A DNA stretch of 64,000 nt from positions 8,876,501-8,940,500 of the forward strand of contig NZ_CP023690.1 in assembly GCF_008704795.1 (NCBI RefSeq), written 5' to 3'. Under the pieces are notes generated by a model. It was not told where the DNA came from. It did no database searches and saw only the letters and a list, made by a program, of their open reading frames with translations. Source of the DNA: Streptomyces spectabilis. Its GTDB lineage: Bacteria > Actinomycetota > Actinomycetes > Streptomycetales > Streptomycetaceae. Within the stretch, counting starts at the first letter, position 1; every line of letters begins with the position of its first letter. A program made the translations under genes and the position numbers. Shown here one piece after another: positions 25,212-32,549 of this stretch.

Positions 25212-26278
25212 ACCCTCCGAAGACCGACGCCAGGCGGCATCACGACCCCGGCGTCCGCGGCTTCGCGAGCGACAACTACGCGGGCGCCCACCCGGAGGTC
25301 ATGGCCGCGCTCGCGCTCGCCAACGGCGGCCACCAGGTCGCCTACGGCGAGGACGAGTACACCGACCACCTCCAGCAGGTCATCCGCGGCCACTTCGGCG
25401 CGGGCGCCGAGGCGTTCCCGGTCTTCAACGGCACCGGTGCCAACGTCGTCGCCCTGCAGGCGGTCACCGACCGCTGGGGCGCGGTGATCTGTGCGGAGAG
25501 CGCGCACATCAACGTGGACGAGGGCGGCGCCCCCGAGCGCATGGGCGGTCTGAAGCTGCTCACCGTGCCGACGCCGGACGGCAAGCTCACCCCCGAGCTG
25601 ATCGACCGGCAGGCGTTCGGCTGGGAGGACGAGCACCGCGCGATGCCGCAGGTGGTCTCGCTCGCGCAGAACACCGAACTGGGCACCCTGTACTCGGTGG
25701 ACGAGATACGCGCGATCGTCGAACACGCCCACGGGCTCGGCATGCTGGTGCACGTCGACGGCGCCCGCCTGGCCAACGCGGCCGCCTCGCTCGACGTGCC
25801 GATGCGCACGTTCACGAACGCCGTCGGCGTCGACATCCTCTCGCTGGGCGGCACGAAGAACGGCGCGCTGTTCGGTGAGGCCGTCGTCGTCCTCAACCGC
25901 GACGCGGTGCGCCACATGAAGCACCTGCGCAAGCTGTCCATGCAGCTCGCCTCCAAGATGCGCTTCGTCTCGGTGCAGTTCGAGGCGCTGCTCACCAAGG
26001 ACCTGTGGCTGCGCAACGCCCGGCACGCCAACGAGATGGCCCAGCGCCTGGCCGAGGGCGTCCGCGCGGTGCACGGTGTGGAGATCCTCTACCCCGTGCA
26101 GGCCAACGCCGTCTTCGCGCGCCTGCCGCACGACGTCAGCGAGCGCCTGCAGAAGCGGTTCCGCTTCTACTTCTGGGACGAGGCCGCGGGCGACGTCCGC
26201 TGGATGTGCGCCTTCGACACCACGGAGGACGACGTCGACGCCTTCGTGGCGGCCCTGAAGGAGGAGATGGCGCGCTAG
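25208..26278 (+). CDS. Threonine aldolase / beta-eliminating lyase family PLP enzyme
   Basis: 356 residues of the fold-type I PLP family. FASDNYAGAHPEVMAAL opens the catalytic domain, VFNGTGANVVAL binds the phosphate, VHVDGARLANAAASL holds the PLP-binding Asp, and LSLGGTKNGALFGE the Schiff-base Lys. It should cleave L-threonine or allo-threonine, or a related beta-hydroxy amino acid, to glycine and an aldehyde. I use GTG 25208 (four-base overlap with the SDR stop); GTG 25190 is an alternative. Confidence 0.88.
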   Translation: MNPPKTDARRHHDPGVRGFASDNYAGAHPEVMAALALANGGHQVAYGEDEYTDHLQQVIRGHFGAGAEAFPVFNGTGANVVALQAVTDRWGAVICAESAHINVDEGGAPERMGGLKLLTVPTPDGKLTPELIDRQAFGWEDEHRAMPQVVSLAQNTELGTLYSVDEIRAIVEHAHGLGMLVHVDGARLANAAASLDVPMRTFTNAVGVDILSLGGTKNGALFGEAVVVLNRDAVRHMKHLRKLSMQLASKMRFVSVQFEALLTKDLWLRNARHANEMAQRLAEGVRAVHGVEILYPVQANAVFARLPHDVSERLQKRFRFYFWDEAAGDVRWMCAFDTTEDDVDAFVAALKEEMAR

Positions 26279-26357
26279 CCGCGCCCCTCTCCGCAGCGGG
26301 GCCACCCGGCACAGCCATCCTTGAGTACGCATGGGTATGCGGTCGATCGAAAAGTCA

Positions 26358-26387
26358 TTGACTCGCGATCGGCCGCTTTCCTATGCT
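26358..26387 (+). promoter_or_regulatory. Promoter predicted to give a leaderless transglutaminase message
   Basis: TTGACT (26358-26363) and TATGCT (26382-26387) are spaced 18 bases, a good match to a housekeeping promoter. The ATG begins at 26396, eight bases after the -10 box, where transcription should start. There is no Shine-Dalgarno sequence. Confidence 0.7.
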
Positions 26388-26395
26388 CGCGGCCC

Positions 26396-27001
26396 ATGGA
26401 GCTGATCCAGGAGAACCCAGATCTTTCCGCCTATCTCGCGGCGGACGAGGCCATCGATCACACGCACCCCGTGGTCCGGGAGACCGCCGCGCGCCTGGCC
26501 GAGACCAGCGCCGACTCATACGTATACGCCCGCGCGGCCTATGAGTTCGTCCGCGACACCATCCCGCACTCCGCCGACGCCGGGGATCCGCGCGTGACGT
26601 GGCGCGCCTCCGACGTCCTCGAACGGCGCACCGGCATCTGCCACGCCAAGGCGCACGCCCTCACCGCGCTGCTGCGCGCCGAGGACATCCCCACGGCCCT
26701 GTGCTACCAGCGGCTCCTTCACGACGACGACAGCGCCTTCGCGCTCCACGGCCTCGTCGCCGTGCGCCTCGACGGGGCCTGGCACCGCCAGGACGCGCGG
26801 GGCAACAAGCCCGGTGTGGACGCGCGGTTCTCCCTCGGCGGCGAGCGGCTCGCCTTCCCGGTGGACGCGGCCGCCGGCGAGGTCGACTACCCGACGCTGT
26901 ACGCCGAGCCGAACCCGGTGATGCTGGAGGTCCTGAAGTCGGCCCCCGACCGCGCCTACCTCTGGGAGAGGCTGCCGGAGGAGCTGCCGCCCGGCACGTG
27001 A
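26396..27001 (+). CDS. Transglutaminase-like cysteine-protease-fold protein
   Basis: 201 residues, cytoplasmic. The catalytic Cys lies in ERRTGICHAKAHALTALLRA, followed by a His in FALHGLVAV and an Asp in WHRQDARGN, the order of the transglutaminase-core triad. Bacterial members are more often peptidases or amidases than cross-linkers. ATG 26396 fits a leaderless message. It follows the DUF6421-SDR-aldolase operon on the same strand but has its own promoter 120 bases later, so it may be expressed separately. Confidence 0.85.
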   Translation: MELIQENPDLSAYLAADEAIDHTHPVVRETAARLAETSADSYVYARAAYEFVRDTIPHSADAGDPRVTWRASDVLERRTGICHAKAHALTALLRAEDIPTALCYQRLLHDDDSAFALHGLVAVRLDGAWHRQDARGNKPGVDARFSLGGERLAFPVDAAAGEVDYPTLYAEPNPVMLEVLKSAPDRAYLWERLPEELPPGT

Positions 27002-27006
27002 CCGAA

Positions 27007-27136
27007 ACATCGGATGTGGTGGCCGGATCCATGGCGATCGAGCTTCTCTGAGAGGTGTGTGCGGCACACAGGGTGGTGAGTCATCCGATCTATTCCTGTC
27101 GGATCGCTTGACGCGGCACGGCGCGACCCCGATGCT
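27007..27136 (+). promoter_or_regulatory. Promoter and CATCSGAT-type operator sites before the GH95-like gene
   Basis: TTGACG (27108-27113) and GATGCT (27131-27136), spaced 17, make a strong promoter 50 bases before ATG 27187. Upstream are a near-palindrome ACATCGGATGT (27007-27017) and a pair ATCCGA-N10-TCGGAT (27083-27104) that ends three bases before the -35 box. The shared core suggests one regulator, perhaps a GntR-type sugar regulator encoded elsewhere. Confidence 0.55.
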
Positions 27137-27186
27137 GCGGTACGCCAACTCACCCCGTCCGCACCGCTGTTGGAGAGGCCCACGCC

Positions 27187-29430
27187 ATGACCCCCATCTC
27201 ACGGCGCGCCTTCGTCGCAGGCGCCTCCGGAGCCCTCGTCGCGGCGGGCTCGCCCGTCGCCTGGGCCGCACCCGCGGGGGCGCCCCGCGCGGACGCGCAC
27301 GGCGCGCTCCTGCGGGACGCCGCCATGGTGTGGAAGAGGCTCCCGCGCGGCTGGCAGGAGGGGCCGTTCCTCGGCAACGGCTTCCTCGCCGCCCACGTGT
27401 ACGCCGAGCCCGGCGAGGGCAACGTCCTGCGCTTCATGGTCAACCACTCCCACGTACAGGACCAGCGCGGCCAGTGGGAGGCCGCGATCGGCTACTCCCG
27501 GCTCGGCGTCGGGTTCCTGACGCTCACCTTCGCCGGGACGGTCACCGGCGTCGACTGGCGCCTCGACCTGGACGACGCCGAACTCGCCGGCACCGTCACC
27601 ACCACCCGCGGCAGCGTCGCCTTCTCCGCCCTGATCCTCAGCCACGAGGACGTCCTGCTGGTCTCGACCGAGCCGAGCGCGGGCGAGGAGGCGACGGCGT
27701 GGGGCTTCACCGCGCTGCCCTCGCGCACCACCCGCACCGTCCGGGTCCCGCCCGACTACACCGCCAACCCCGACCCCGCCACCGGCCCCGGCCTCGTCGA
27801 GCAGCCGCTGCACGCGGGCGGCGGCTACACCACGGCCTGGCGCGAGCGGCGCTCCGGCACCCGACGCCTCCTCGCGGCCACCATCGCGTACGGACACCCG
27901 GACTCCACCGGCCGGCAGCGGGCGCTCCGGACCGTCGACAAGGCGCTGGACGGCTCGGCCGAGGCTGCCGTGGCCCGCCACCGTCGCTGGTGGCACGCCT
28001 TCCACCGGCGCAGCTTCGTGTCCGTGCCCGACAAGAAGCTCCAGCGCTTCTACTGGATCCAGCTCTACAAGCTGGCGTGCGCGACCCGCGCCGACGGGCC
28101 CGTCACACCGGTCTTCGGACCGTGGTTCCCGGAGCGGGGCAACAACTGGACGAGCATCTGGTGGAACACCAACGTCCAGGTGACGTATCCGCTTGCCGAC
28201 GGCTCCAACCACCGCGAACTCGACGCCGTCACACCGACGTTCGCCCGCGACCACGCGAACCTGGAGACCAACGTCCGCCCGGAGCTGCGCGACGGCGAGA
28301 CCTACGCGCTGTGCCACCCCGGCGACTGGCGGCTGCGCTCCGGACCGCGCTACGTCGGCGTGCCCGGCGTGAGCCCCAACGACCACACGGGCAATCTCGT
28401 CTGGGCCCTGCACAACGCGTGGGTCAGCTACCGCCACCACATGGACGACGACGTCCTGCGGCACGTCATCCGGCCGGTCCTGGCCAAGGCGGTCCGCTAC
28501 TACGCGCGGCACCTCACCGAGGGCTCCGACGGCAGACTGCACCTGCCCGAGACCCGCTCGCCCGAGTACGCCAACGCGGCCGACTGCACCTACGACCTCT
28601 CGCTGCTGCGGTGGGGCGTCACCGCTCTGCTCGACTCCGTGCGGCGGCTGCGCCTGCGGGACCCGGACGAGCAGCGGTGGCGGGACATCCGCGACCGCCT
28701 GGTCCCGTACCACCGGGATCAGAACGGGGTCATGATCGGCGCCGGGGTCCCGCTCGCCGACTCGCACCGCCACTTCTCCCACCTGCTGTGGCTCCACCCC
28801 CTGCAAGAAGGCCTCGACCGGCGCAGCTTCGACCACTGGGCCGGCCGACAGGACCGCTGGCACGGCTACAGCTACGCGGCGGCCGCCTCCATGGAGACGC
28901 TCTTCGGCGAGCCGGAGCGGGCCCTGCGGCACCTGCGGTTCTTCGTGGACGGCAACGTCACCGACAACTGCGCCCTCACGCCCAACACCATGTACCGCGA
29001 GGGCTCCAACTTCGCCCTGGAGAGCCCCGTCGCGGCGGCCCGTTCCCTGCTCGACATGGTGACGCAGAGCCATGGGGGAGTGGTGAAGGTCTTCCCCGCG
29101 GTGTCCGAAGGCTGGCGGGACGTGAGCCTCCAACAGGTCCGCACCCAGGGCGCGTTCCTCGTCGACGCCTCGCGGCGCGCCGGGCGCACGGAGTGGATCC
29201 GGGTGCGCGGCGAGGCCGGGGAACCGCTGCGCCTTCGGCACGGCATCGCCGGGGAGATCGACGTACGCGACGAGCGGGGACGGCACCTGCCGTACCGGGG
29301 GAGCGACGTGATCAGCGTGCCGTTGCGGCGCGGGCAGACGGCCCTGGTCACCCCGAAGGGCGCCCGCCCGGCGCCAGGGCCCCGTGACGTGCCGGGCAAC
29401 GCGACCGAACCGGCCTGGGGGCTGCCGTAG
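27187..29430 (+). CDS. Secreted GH95-like (alpha-L-fucosidase-type) glycoside hydrolase
   Basis: 747 residues. A twin-arginine signal (SRRAFVAGASGALVAAG) precedes an N-terminal beta-sandwich (LPRGWQEGPFLGNGFLAAHVYAEPGEG, typical of GH95) and an (alpha/alpha)6 barrel with NNWTSIWWNTNVQVTYPL and DSHRHFSHLLWLHPL; a beta-rich C-terminal domain follows. Its nearest family by eye is GH95, whose members remove alpha-L-fucose or alpha-L-galactose from glycans; the exact specificity is open. Likely controlled by the operators at 27007-27104. Confidence 0.8.
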   Translation: MTPISRRAFVAGASGALVAAGSPVAWAAPAGAPRADAHGALLRDAAMVWKRLPRGWQEGPFLGNGFLAAHVYAEPGEGNVLRFMVNHSHVQDQRGQWEAAIGYSRLGVGFLTLTFAGTVTGVDWRLDLDDAELAGTVTTTRGSVAFSALILSHEDVLLVSTEPSAGEEATAWGFTALPSRTTRTVRVPPDYTANPDPATGPGLVEQPLHAGGGYTTAWRERRSGTRRLLAATIAYGHPDSTGRQRALRTVDKALDGSAEAAVARHRRWWHAFHRRSFVSVPDKKLQRFYWIQLYKLACATRADGPVTPVFGPWFPERGNNWTSIWWNTNVQVTYPLADGSNHRELDAVTPTFARDHANLETNVRPELRDGETYALCHPGDWRLRSGPRYVGVPGVSPNDHTGNLVWALHNAWVSYRHHMDDDVLRHVIRPVLAKAVRYYARHLTEGSDGRLHLPETRSPEYANAADCTYDLSLLRWGVTALLDSVRRLRLRDPDEQRWRDIRDRLVPYHRDQNGVMIGAGVPLADSHRHFSHLLWLHPLQEGLDRRSFDHWAGRQDRWHGYSYAAAASMETLFGEPERALRHLRFFVDGNVTDNCALTPNTMYREGSNFALESPVAAARSLLDMVTQSHGGVVKVFPAVSEGWRDVSLQQVRTQGAFLVDASRRAGRTEWIRVRGEAGEPLRLRHGIAGEIDVRDERGRHLPYRGSDVISVPLRRGQTALVTPKGARPAPGPRDVPGNATEPAWGLP

Positions 29431-29519
29431 ACCTACCGTGCGCCAAAGTTCAGTGCGATGTACTCGGCAGTGCTTTATGCTGTACTTCCGCTGATGATGT
29501 CCGCGACCCAAGGCAGATC

Positions 29520-30209
29520 ATGACGCTCACGCTCACCGTGTCCGACGAGGTGCGGACGCTCGCGCCCGGCTTCACCCACATCGCCATCGAGGCGTACGAC
29601 CTCGTGAACGGCCCCAGCTCCGACGGCACGTCGGCCCTCCTGGACGACGCGGCACGGCGCCTCGCCGCGCGCCTCGACGGCCGCGCCCCGCACGAAGACC
29701 CGCACATGGTGGACTGGCGCGCCGCCTACACGGCCTTCGGCGCCAAGCCCTCGCGCACCCGCAACTCCGCCGAGGCCCTGGCGAAGCGGGCCCTGACCGA
29801 CGCCGGGCTGCCCCGGATCAACACGCTGGTCGACGTCTACAACGCGATCAGCGTGGCCCATCTGATCCCCGTCGGCGGCGAGGACCTGGACCACATCAAG
29901 GGCGGCATGCGGCTCGTCCGCGCCACCGGGGACGAGGACTTCGTCACCACGGCCGGGGGCGAGCCGGCCGTCGAGCACCCCGACGCGGGGGAAATCGTCT
30001 GGTGCGACGACGAGGGCGTGACCTGCCGCCGCTGGAACTGGCGGCAGGGCCCGCGCACCCGCCTCACCGAGCGGACCGTCAACGCGGTCTTCCTGCTCGA
30101 AGGCATGGGCCCGCACGCCGGCCTCGACGCGGCGGCCGCGGAACTGGTCGAGCTCCTGGAGAAGTTCAGCCCCGGCTCGCGGATCGTCGTCCACGAGCCG
30201 GTGGGCTAG
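29520..30209 (+). CDS. B3/4-domain protein (possible tRNA-editing-like factor)
   Basis: 229 residues with the B3/B4 tRNA-binding/editing domain known from the phenylalanyl-tRNA synthetase beta subunit: VDWRAAYTAFGAKPSRTRNSAEALAKRALT, then LPRINTLVDVYNAISVAHLIPVGGEDLD. Stand-alone members may hydrolyse mischarged tRNA or modified amino acids. ATG 29520 is 89 bases after the GH95-like gene. A TATGCT box at 29476-29481 suggests its own promoter but the -35 is poor. Confidence 0.85.
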   Translation: MTLTLTVSDEVRTLAPGFTHIAIEAYDLVNGPSSDGTSALLDDAARRLAARLDGRAPHEDPHMVDWRAAYTAFGAKPSRTRNSAEALAKRALTDAGLPRINTLVDVYNAISVAHLIPVGGEDLDHIKGGMRLVRATGDEDFVTTAGGEPAVEHPDAGEIVWCDDEGVTCRRWNWRQGPRTRLTERTVNAVFLLEGMGPHAGLDAAAAELVELLEKFSPGSRIVVHEPVG

Positions 30210-30244
30210 TCGGCTCGGCCCCCCCGGGGCCCGGGCTCGCGGTG

Positions 30245-30973
30245 TCAGTGCGCCTCGGCCGCGCGGACCTGCGCCGGGGTCGGGGCCGTGCCGCCGAGGT
30301 GGGCGGGGAGCCACCAGGTGTCGTCCGGGCCCTTGGGGCGGCTGGGGTAGGCGCGCTGCGCGGCTTCGAGCAGCTCCTGGCAGCACTCGCGCAGACGCCG
30401 GGTGATCGCGCCCGCGTACTGGTCCTTCGGCGCCTCCACGCGCTCGCCGACCCGGATGGTCACCGGCAGGTGCTGGCGCTTGAAATTGCGAGGGTGGCCC
30501 TTCGTCCAGACCCGCTGCGTGCCCCACACCGCCATCGGGATCAGCGGGACGCCCGCCTCCTGGGCCAGGCGCGCCGCGCCCGTCTTGAAGGACTTCAGGG
30601 TGAACGACTGAGAGATCGTCGCCTCGGGGAAGACGCCGATGATCTCCCCCGAGCGGAGCGAGTCCAGGGCGTGGGCATAGGCCTGGTCGCCCTGCTTGCG
30701 GTCCACGGGAATGTGCTTCATGCCGCGCATCAGCGGACCGGAGATCTTGTGGCGGAACACCGACTCCTTCGCCATGAAGCGCACCAGGCGCTTCTGCGGC
30801 AGCGCCGCCAGGCCGTTGAAGACGAAGTCGAGATAGCTGATGTGATTGCTGACGAGGACCGCGCCACCCGTGCGCGGAATGTTCTCGGAACCCTTGCAGT
30901 CGATCTTCAGGTCCAGTGCCTTGAAGAAGGTCTTGGCGACGCCGACGATCGGTCGGTACACGAGTTCTGCCAT
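30245..30973 (-). CDS. Lysophospholipid acyltransferase (PlsC family), second copy
   Basis: 242 residues. Motifs: VSNHISYLDF (H-x4-D), HIPVDRKQGD, IGVFPEATISQSF (Glu-Ala-Thr where most family members have Glu-Gly-Thr) and LIPMAVWGTQRV. The C-terminus carries a Pro/Trp-rich segment DDTWWLPAHLGGTAPTP that is typical of actinobacterial members. It is not a recent duplicate of the 21662-22408 gene. Its leader contains a hairpin and two palindromes (30995-31042). Confidence 0.9.
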   Translation of the reverse strand: MAELVYRPIVGVAKTFFKALDLKIDCKGSENIPRTGGAVLVSNHISYLDFVFNGLAALPQKRLVRFMAKESVFRHKISGPLMRGMKHIPVDRKQGDQAYAHALDSLRSGEIIGVFPEATISQSFTLKSFKTGAARLAQEAGVPLIPMAVWGTQRVWTKGHPRNFKRQHLPVTIRVGERVEAPKDQYAGAITRRLRECCQELLEAAQRAYPSRPKGPDDTWWLPAHLGGTAPTPAQVRAAEAH

Positions 30974-30994
30974 GGGTGGGGAGGCCCTTCATCA

Positions 30995-31042
30995 CTGCCA
31001 GAGGAGAGGGCCTTTGGCAGGTAACCAAGTTACGGATCCGTA
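30995..31042 (-). promoter_or_regulatory. Leader hairpin and double palindrome before the acyltransferase
   Basis: CTGCCAGAGG (30995-31004) pairs with CCTTTGGCAG (31011-31020), 9 of 10, ending 21 bases before the ATG on the minus strand. Directly next to it are GTAAC-CAA-GTTAC (31021-31033) and the perfect 12-bp TACGGATCCGTA (31031-31042), sharing three bases. The pair looks like an operator; the hairpin would lie in the mRNA leader. Confidence 0.45.
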
Positions 31043-31232
31043 GGTATACGGCTCCGCAGATCGTGCCCGAAGAACGAGCGACTGGCCAGCGCTAGTGCCC
31101 GTAGTGCGGGAGATTCTCGTCACGTCGGAATCTTTGAGCGCCCGCGCGCGCTGAGGGGAATGAGGTATGTGCGCCCCCGGCCGGGGGCGCGACAGCGCCC
31201 GGGCGGGCGACGGAGAAGGGTGGGAGACGCGG

Positions 31233-31568
31233 GTGACAGCGGCGCGCGCACGCGGGAGCGAACGGACGCTCGGTGCGGGGGACCTGGGCGAACCGCTCGG
31301 CGAGCGGGCCACGCTCGTGCAGTTCTCCAGCGCCTTCTGCCAGCCCTGCCGGGCGACCCGAAGGGTCCTCGCCGATGTGGCCGCCATGGTGCCGGGCGTC
31401 GCGCACGTGGAGATCGACGCCGAGGGCGCCCTGGAACTCGTCCGGGAACTGCGCGTCCTCAAGACGCCCACGGTGCTCGTCCTCGACCGCGCCGGGCGCG
31501 TGGTGCGGCGCGCGGTGGGACAGCCGCGCAGGGCCGACGTCATCGCGGCGCTCGGGGCGGCCGTATGA
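31233..31568 (+). CDS. Thioredoxin-like protein
   Basis: 111 residues with one thioredoxin fold: LVQFSSAFCQPCRATRRVL carries the CQPC redox motif (most thioredoxins have CGPC), followed by the cis-Pro strand LKTPTVLVLDRAGRVV. No signal peptide, so cytoplasmic. GTG 31233 is chosen for the GGGAGA upstream; the frame is open to 31167. A leader peptide and a flavin reductase follow on the same strand, which suggests a shared sulfur or redox theme. Confidence 0.85.
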   Translation: MTAARARGSERTLGAGDLGEPLGERATLVQFSSAFCQPCRATRRVLADVAAMVPGVAHVEIDAEGALELVRELRVLKTPTVLVLDRAGRVVRRAVGQPRRADVIAALGAAV

Positions 31569-31609
31569 GGCGGCGGGCCGCGGTCCCGGAAGGAGCGCCC
31601 GTGCGCCTG

Positions 31610-31633
31610 AGTGATCTTCACCGCAGTGATCTT
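31610..31633 (+). repeat. Direct repeat AGTGATCTT with 15-base period
   Basis: AGTGATCTT occurs at 31610-31618 and 31625-31633, between the thioredoxin-like gene and the leader peptide. Tandem sites of this size next to a promoter region can be binding sites for an activator, but no promoter boxes are clear here. Confidence 0.5.
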
Positions 31634-31687
31634 TCCCGCGCCCGCGAGGGCTTGACTGCACCGGCCATGTATCGACAGCCTGCTGCC

Positions 31688-31768
31688 ATGCCACCGGAGC
31701 TCCTTCTCTACGAGCGCGTCCACGTGGACCTCGCCCGTCATGCCAGTGCGCGCTGTTGGTCCAGCTGA
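31688..31768 (+). CDS. Putative leader peptide (26 aa) of the actinobacterial HVDL/Cys class
   Basis: ATG 31688 to TGA 31766-31768 encodes 26 residues that end ERVHVDLARHASARCWSS. The core R-x-HVDL-x-R followed by Ser/Ala and a Cys close to the stop matches the short leader peptides found before sulfur-metabolism genes in actinobacteria. The HVD codons form the perfect palindrome GTCCACGTGGAC (31718-31729). It ends 43 bases before the flavin reductase ATG. Expected role: ribosome stalling or attenuation tied to cysteine supply; that is inference. Confidence 0.7.
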   Translation: MPPELLLYERVHVDLARHASARCWSS

Positions 31769-31811
31769 GCAGCCACGGACCCGCTCGTACCTCCTGCAGA
31801 AGGACAACTCC

Positions 31812-32318
31812 ATGACGGCCTCGCCCGACCTCGACACCCCTCAGCTCGCCACTCCCGACCTGCTGCGCTCCGTCTTCCGGCGGCACGCGGCCGCGGTGGC
31901 CGTGATCACCGCGCGGGGCTCGGGACCGGTCGGCTTCACCGCCACCTCGCTCACCTCGGTCTCCGCCGAGCCGCCCATGATCTCGTTCGGCATCGGCACC
32001 GGCGCCTCCAGCTGGCCCGCGATATCCCGGGCCGAGCACGTCGGCGTCCACATCCTCGGCGAGCACCAGGAAGAGCTCGCCGCGACGTTCGCGCGCAGCG
32101 GCGCCGACCGGTTCGGCCCGTCCACGCGCTGGTTCGACGGGCCGCACGGCGTGCCCGTGCTCGACGGCGTCCTCGCGTGGCTGGTGTGCCGCGTGGTCGC
32201 CCGGGTGCCCGCGGGGGACCACCGGGTCGTCCTCGCGGAGGCGGTCGTCGGCGATCCCGCGGGGGCGGGCCGCCCGCTGCTGTACCACCAGGGGCGCTTC
32301 AACGCGCTGCGTGACTGA
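31812..32318 (+). CDS. Flavin reductase-domain protein
   Basis: 168 residues of the flavin-reductase (split-barrel) family: FRRHAAAVAVITARGSGPVGFTATSLTSVSAEPPMISFGIG is the FMN-binding core and HVGVHILGEHQEELAATFA the following segment. It should supply reduced flavin to a monooxygenase or reduce flavin directly with NAD(P)H. Its start ATG 31812 lies 43 bases after the leader-peptide stop, so its expression may depend on that peptide. No desulfonating monooxygenase is in the window. Confidence 0.88.
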   Translation: MTASPDLDTPQLATPDLLRSVFRRHAAAVAVITARGSGPVGFTATSLTSVSAEPPMISFGIGTGASSWPAISRAEHVGVHILGEHQEELAATFARSGADRFGPSTRWFDGPHGVPVLDGVLAWLVCRVVARVPAGDHRVVLAEAVVGDPAGAGRPLLYHQGRFNALRD

Positions 32319-32408
32319 GAGTTCCCGGGTGTCGCGTGGTGCGCGCGATTACGGAGCGTTGCGAAGGTCACAGTTCAAAGCGCTTGCTTAGCGGGAAAGC
32401 ACTGGGTG

Positions 32409-32496
32409 TACTCATGAGTAATATTCCGGTTGGAGCGGGGCCCGCCCCGATCGGGATCCGCCGCTTCAGGCGCCTATGCTGCCTGCAAGAAGGCAG
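32409..32496 (+). promoter_or_regulatory. Upstream region of etfBA: palindrome, -10 box and leader hairpin
   Basis: A perfect 12-bp palindrome TACTCATGAGTA (32409-32420) is followed by a TATGCT -10 box (32475-32480; the -35 is weak) and a stem CTGCCT-N6-AGGCAG (32479-32496) near the predicted 5' end of the transcript. The GTG of etfB is at 32550 with AGGAG upstream. Confidence 0.4.
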
Positions 32497-32549
32497 TAGC
32501 CATAGCCAAGGCAGCAGCCCAGTAATGACGATGCAGTAGGAGAGCCGGC

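Noticed and set aside
27057..29387. A 776-codon plus-strand frame overlapping the GH95-like gene
   Set aside because: Arg/Pro-rich frame-shifted shadow; the overlapping frame carries the signal peptide and catalytic segments.
27199..29511. A 770-codon open frame on the minus strand opposite the GH95-like gene
   Set aside because: It is a high-GC mirror of the real gene, with Val/Gly/Arg-rich sequence, no recognisable motif and the wrong third-base pattern.
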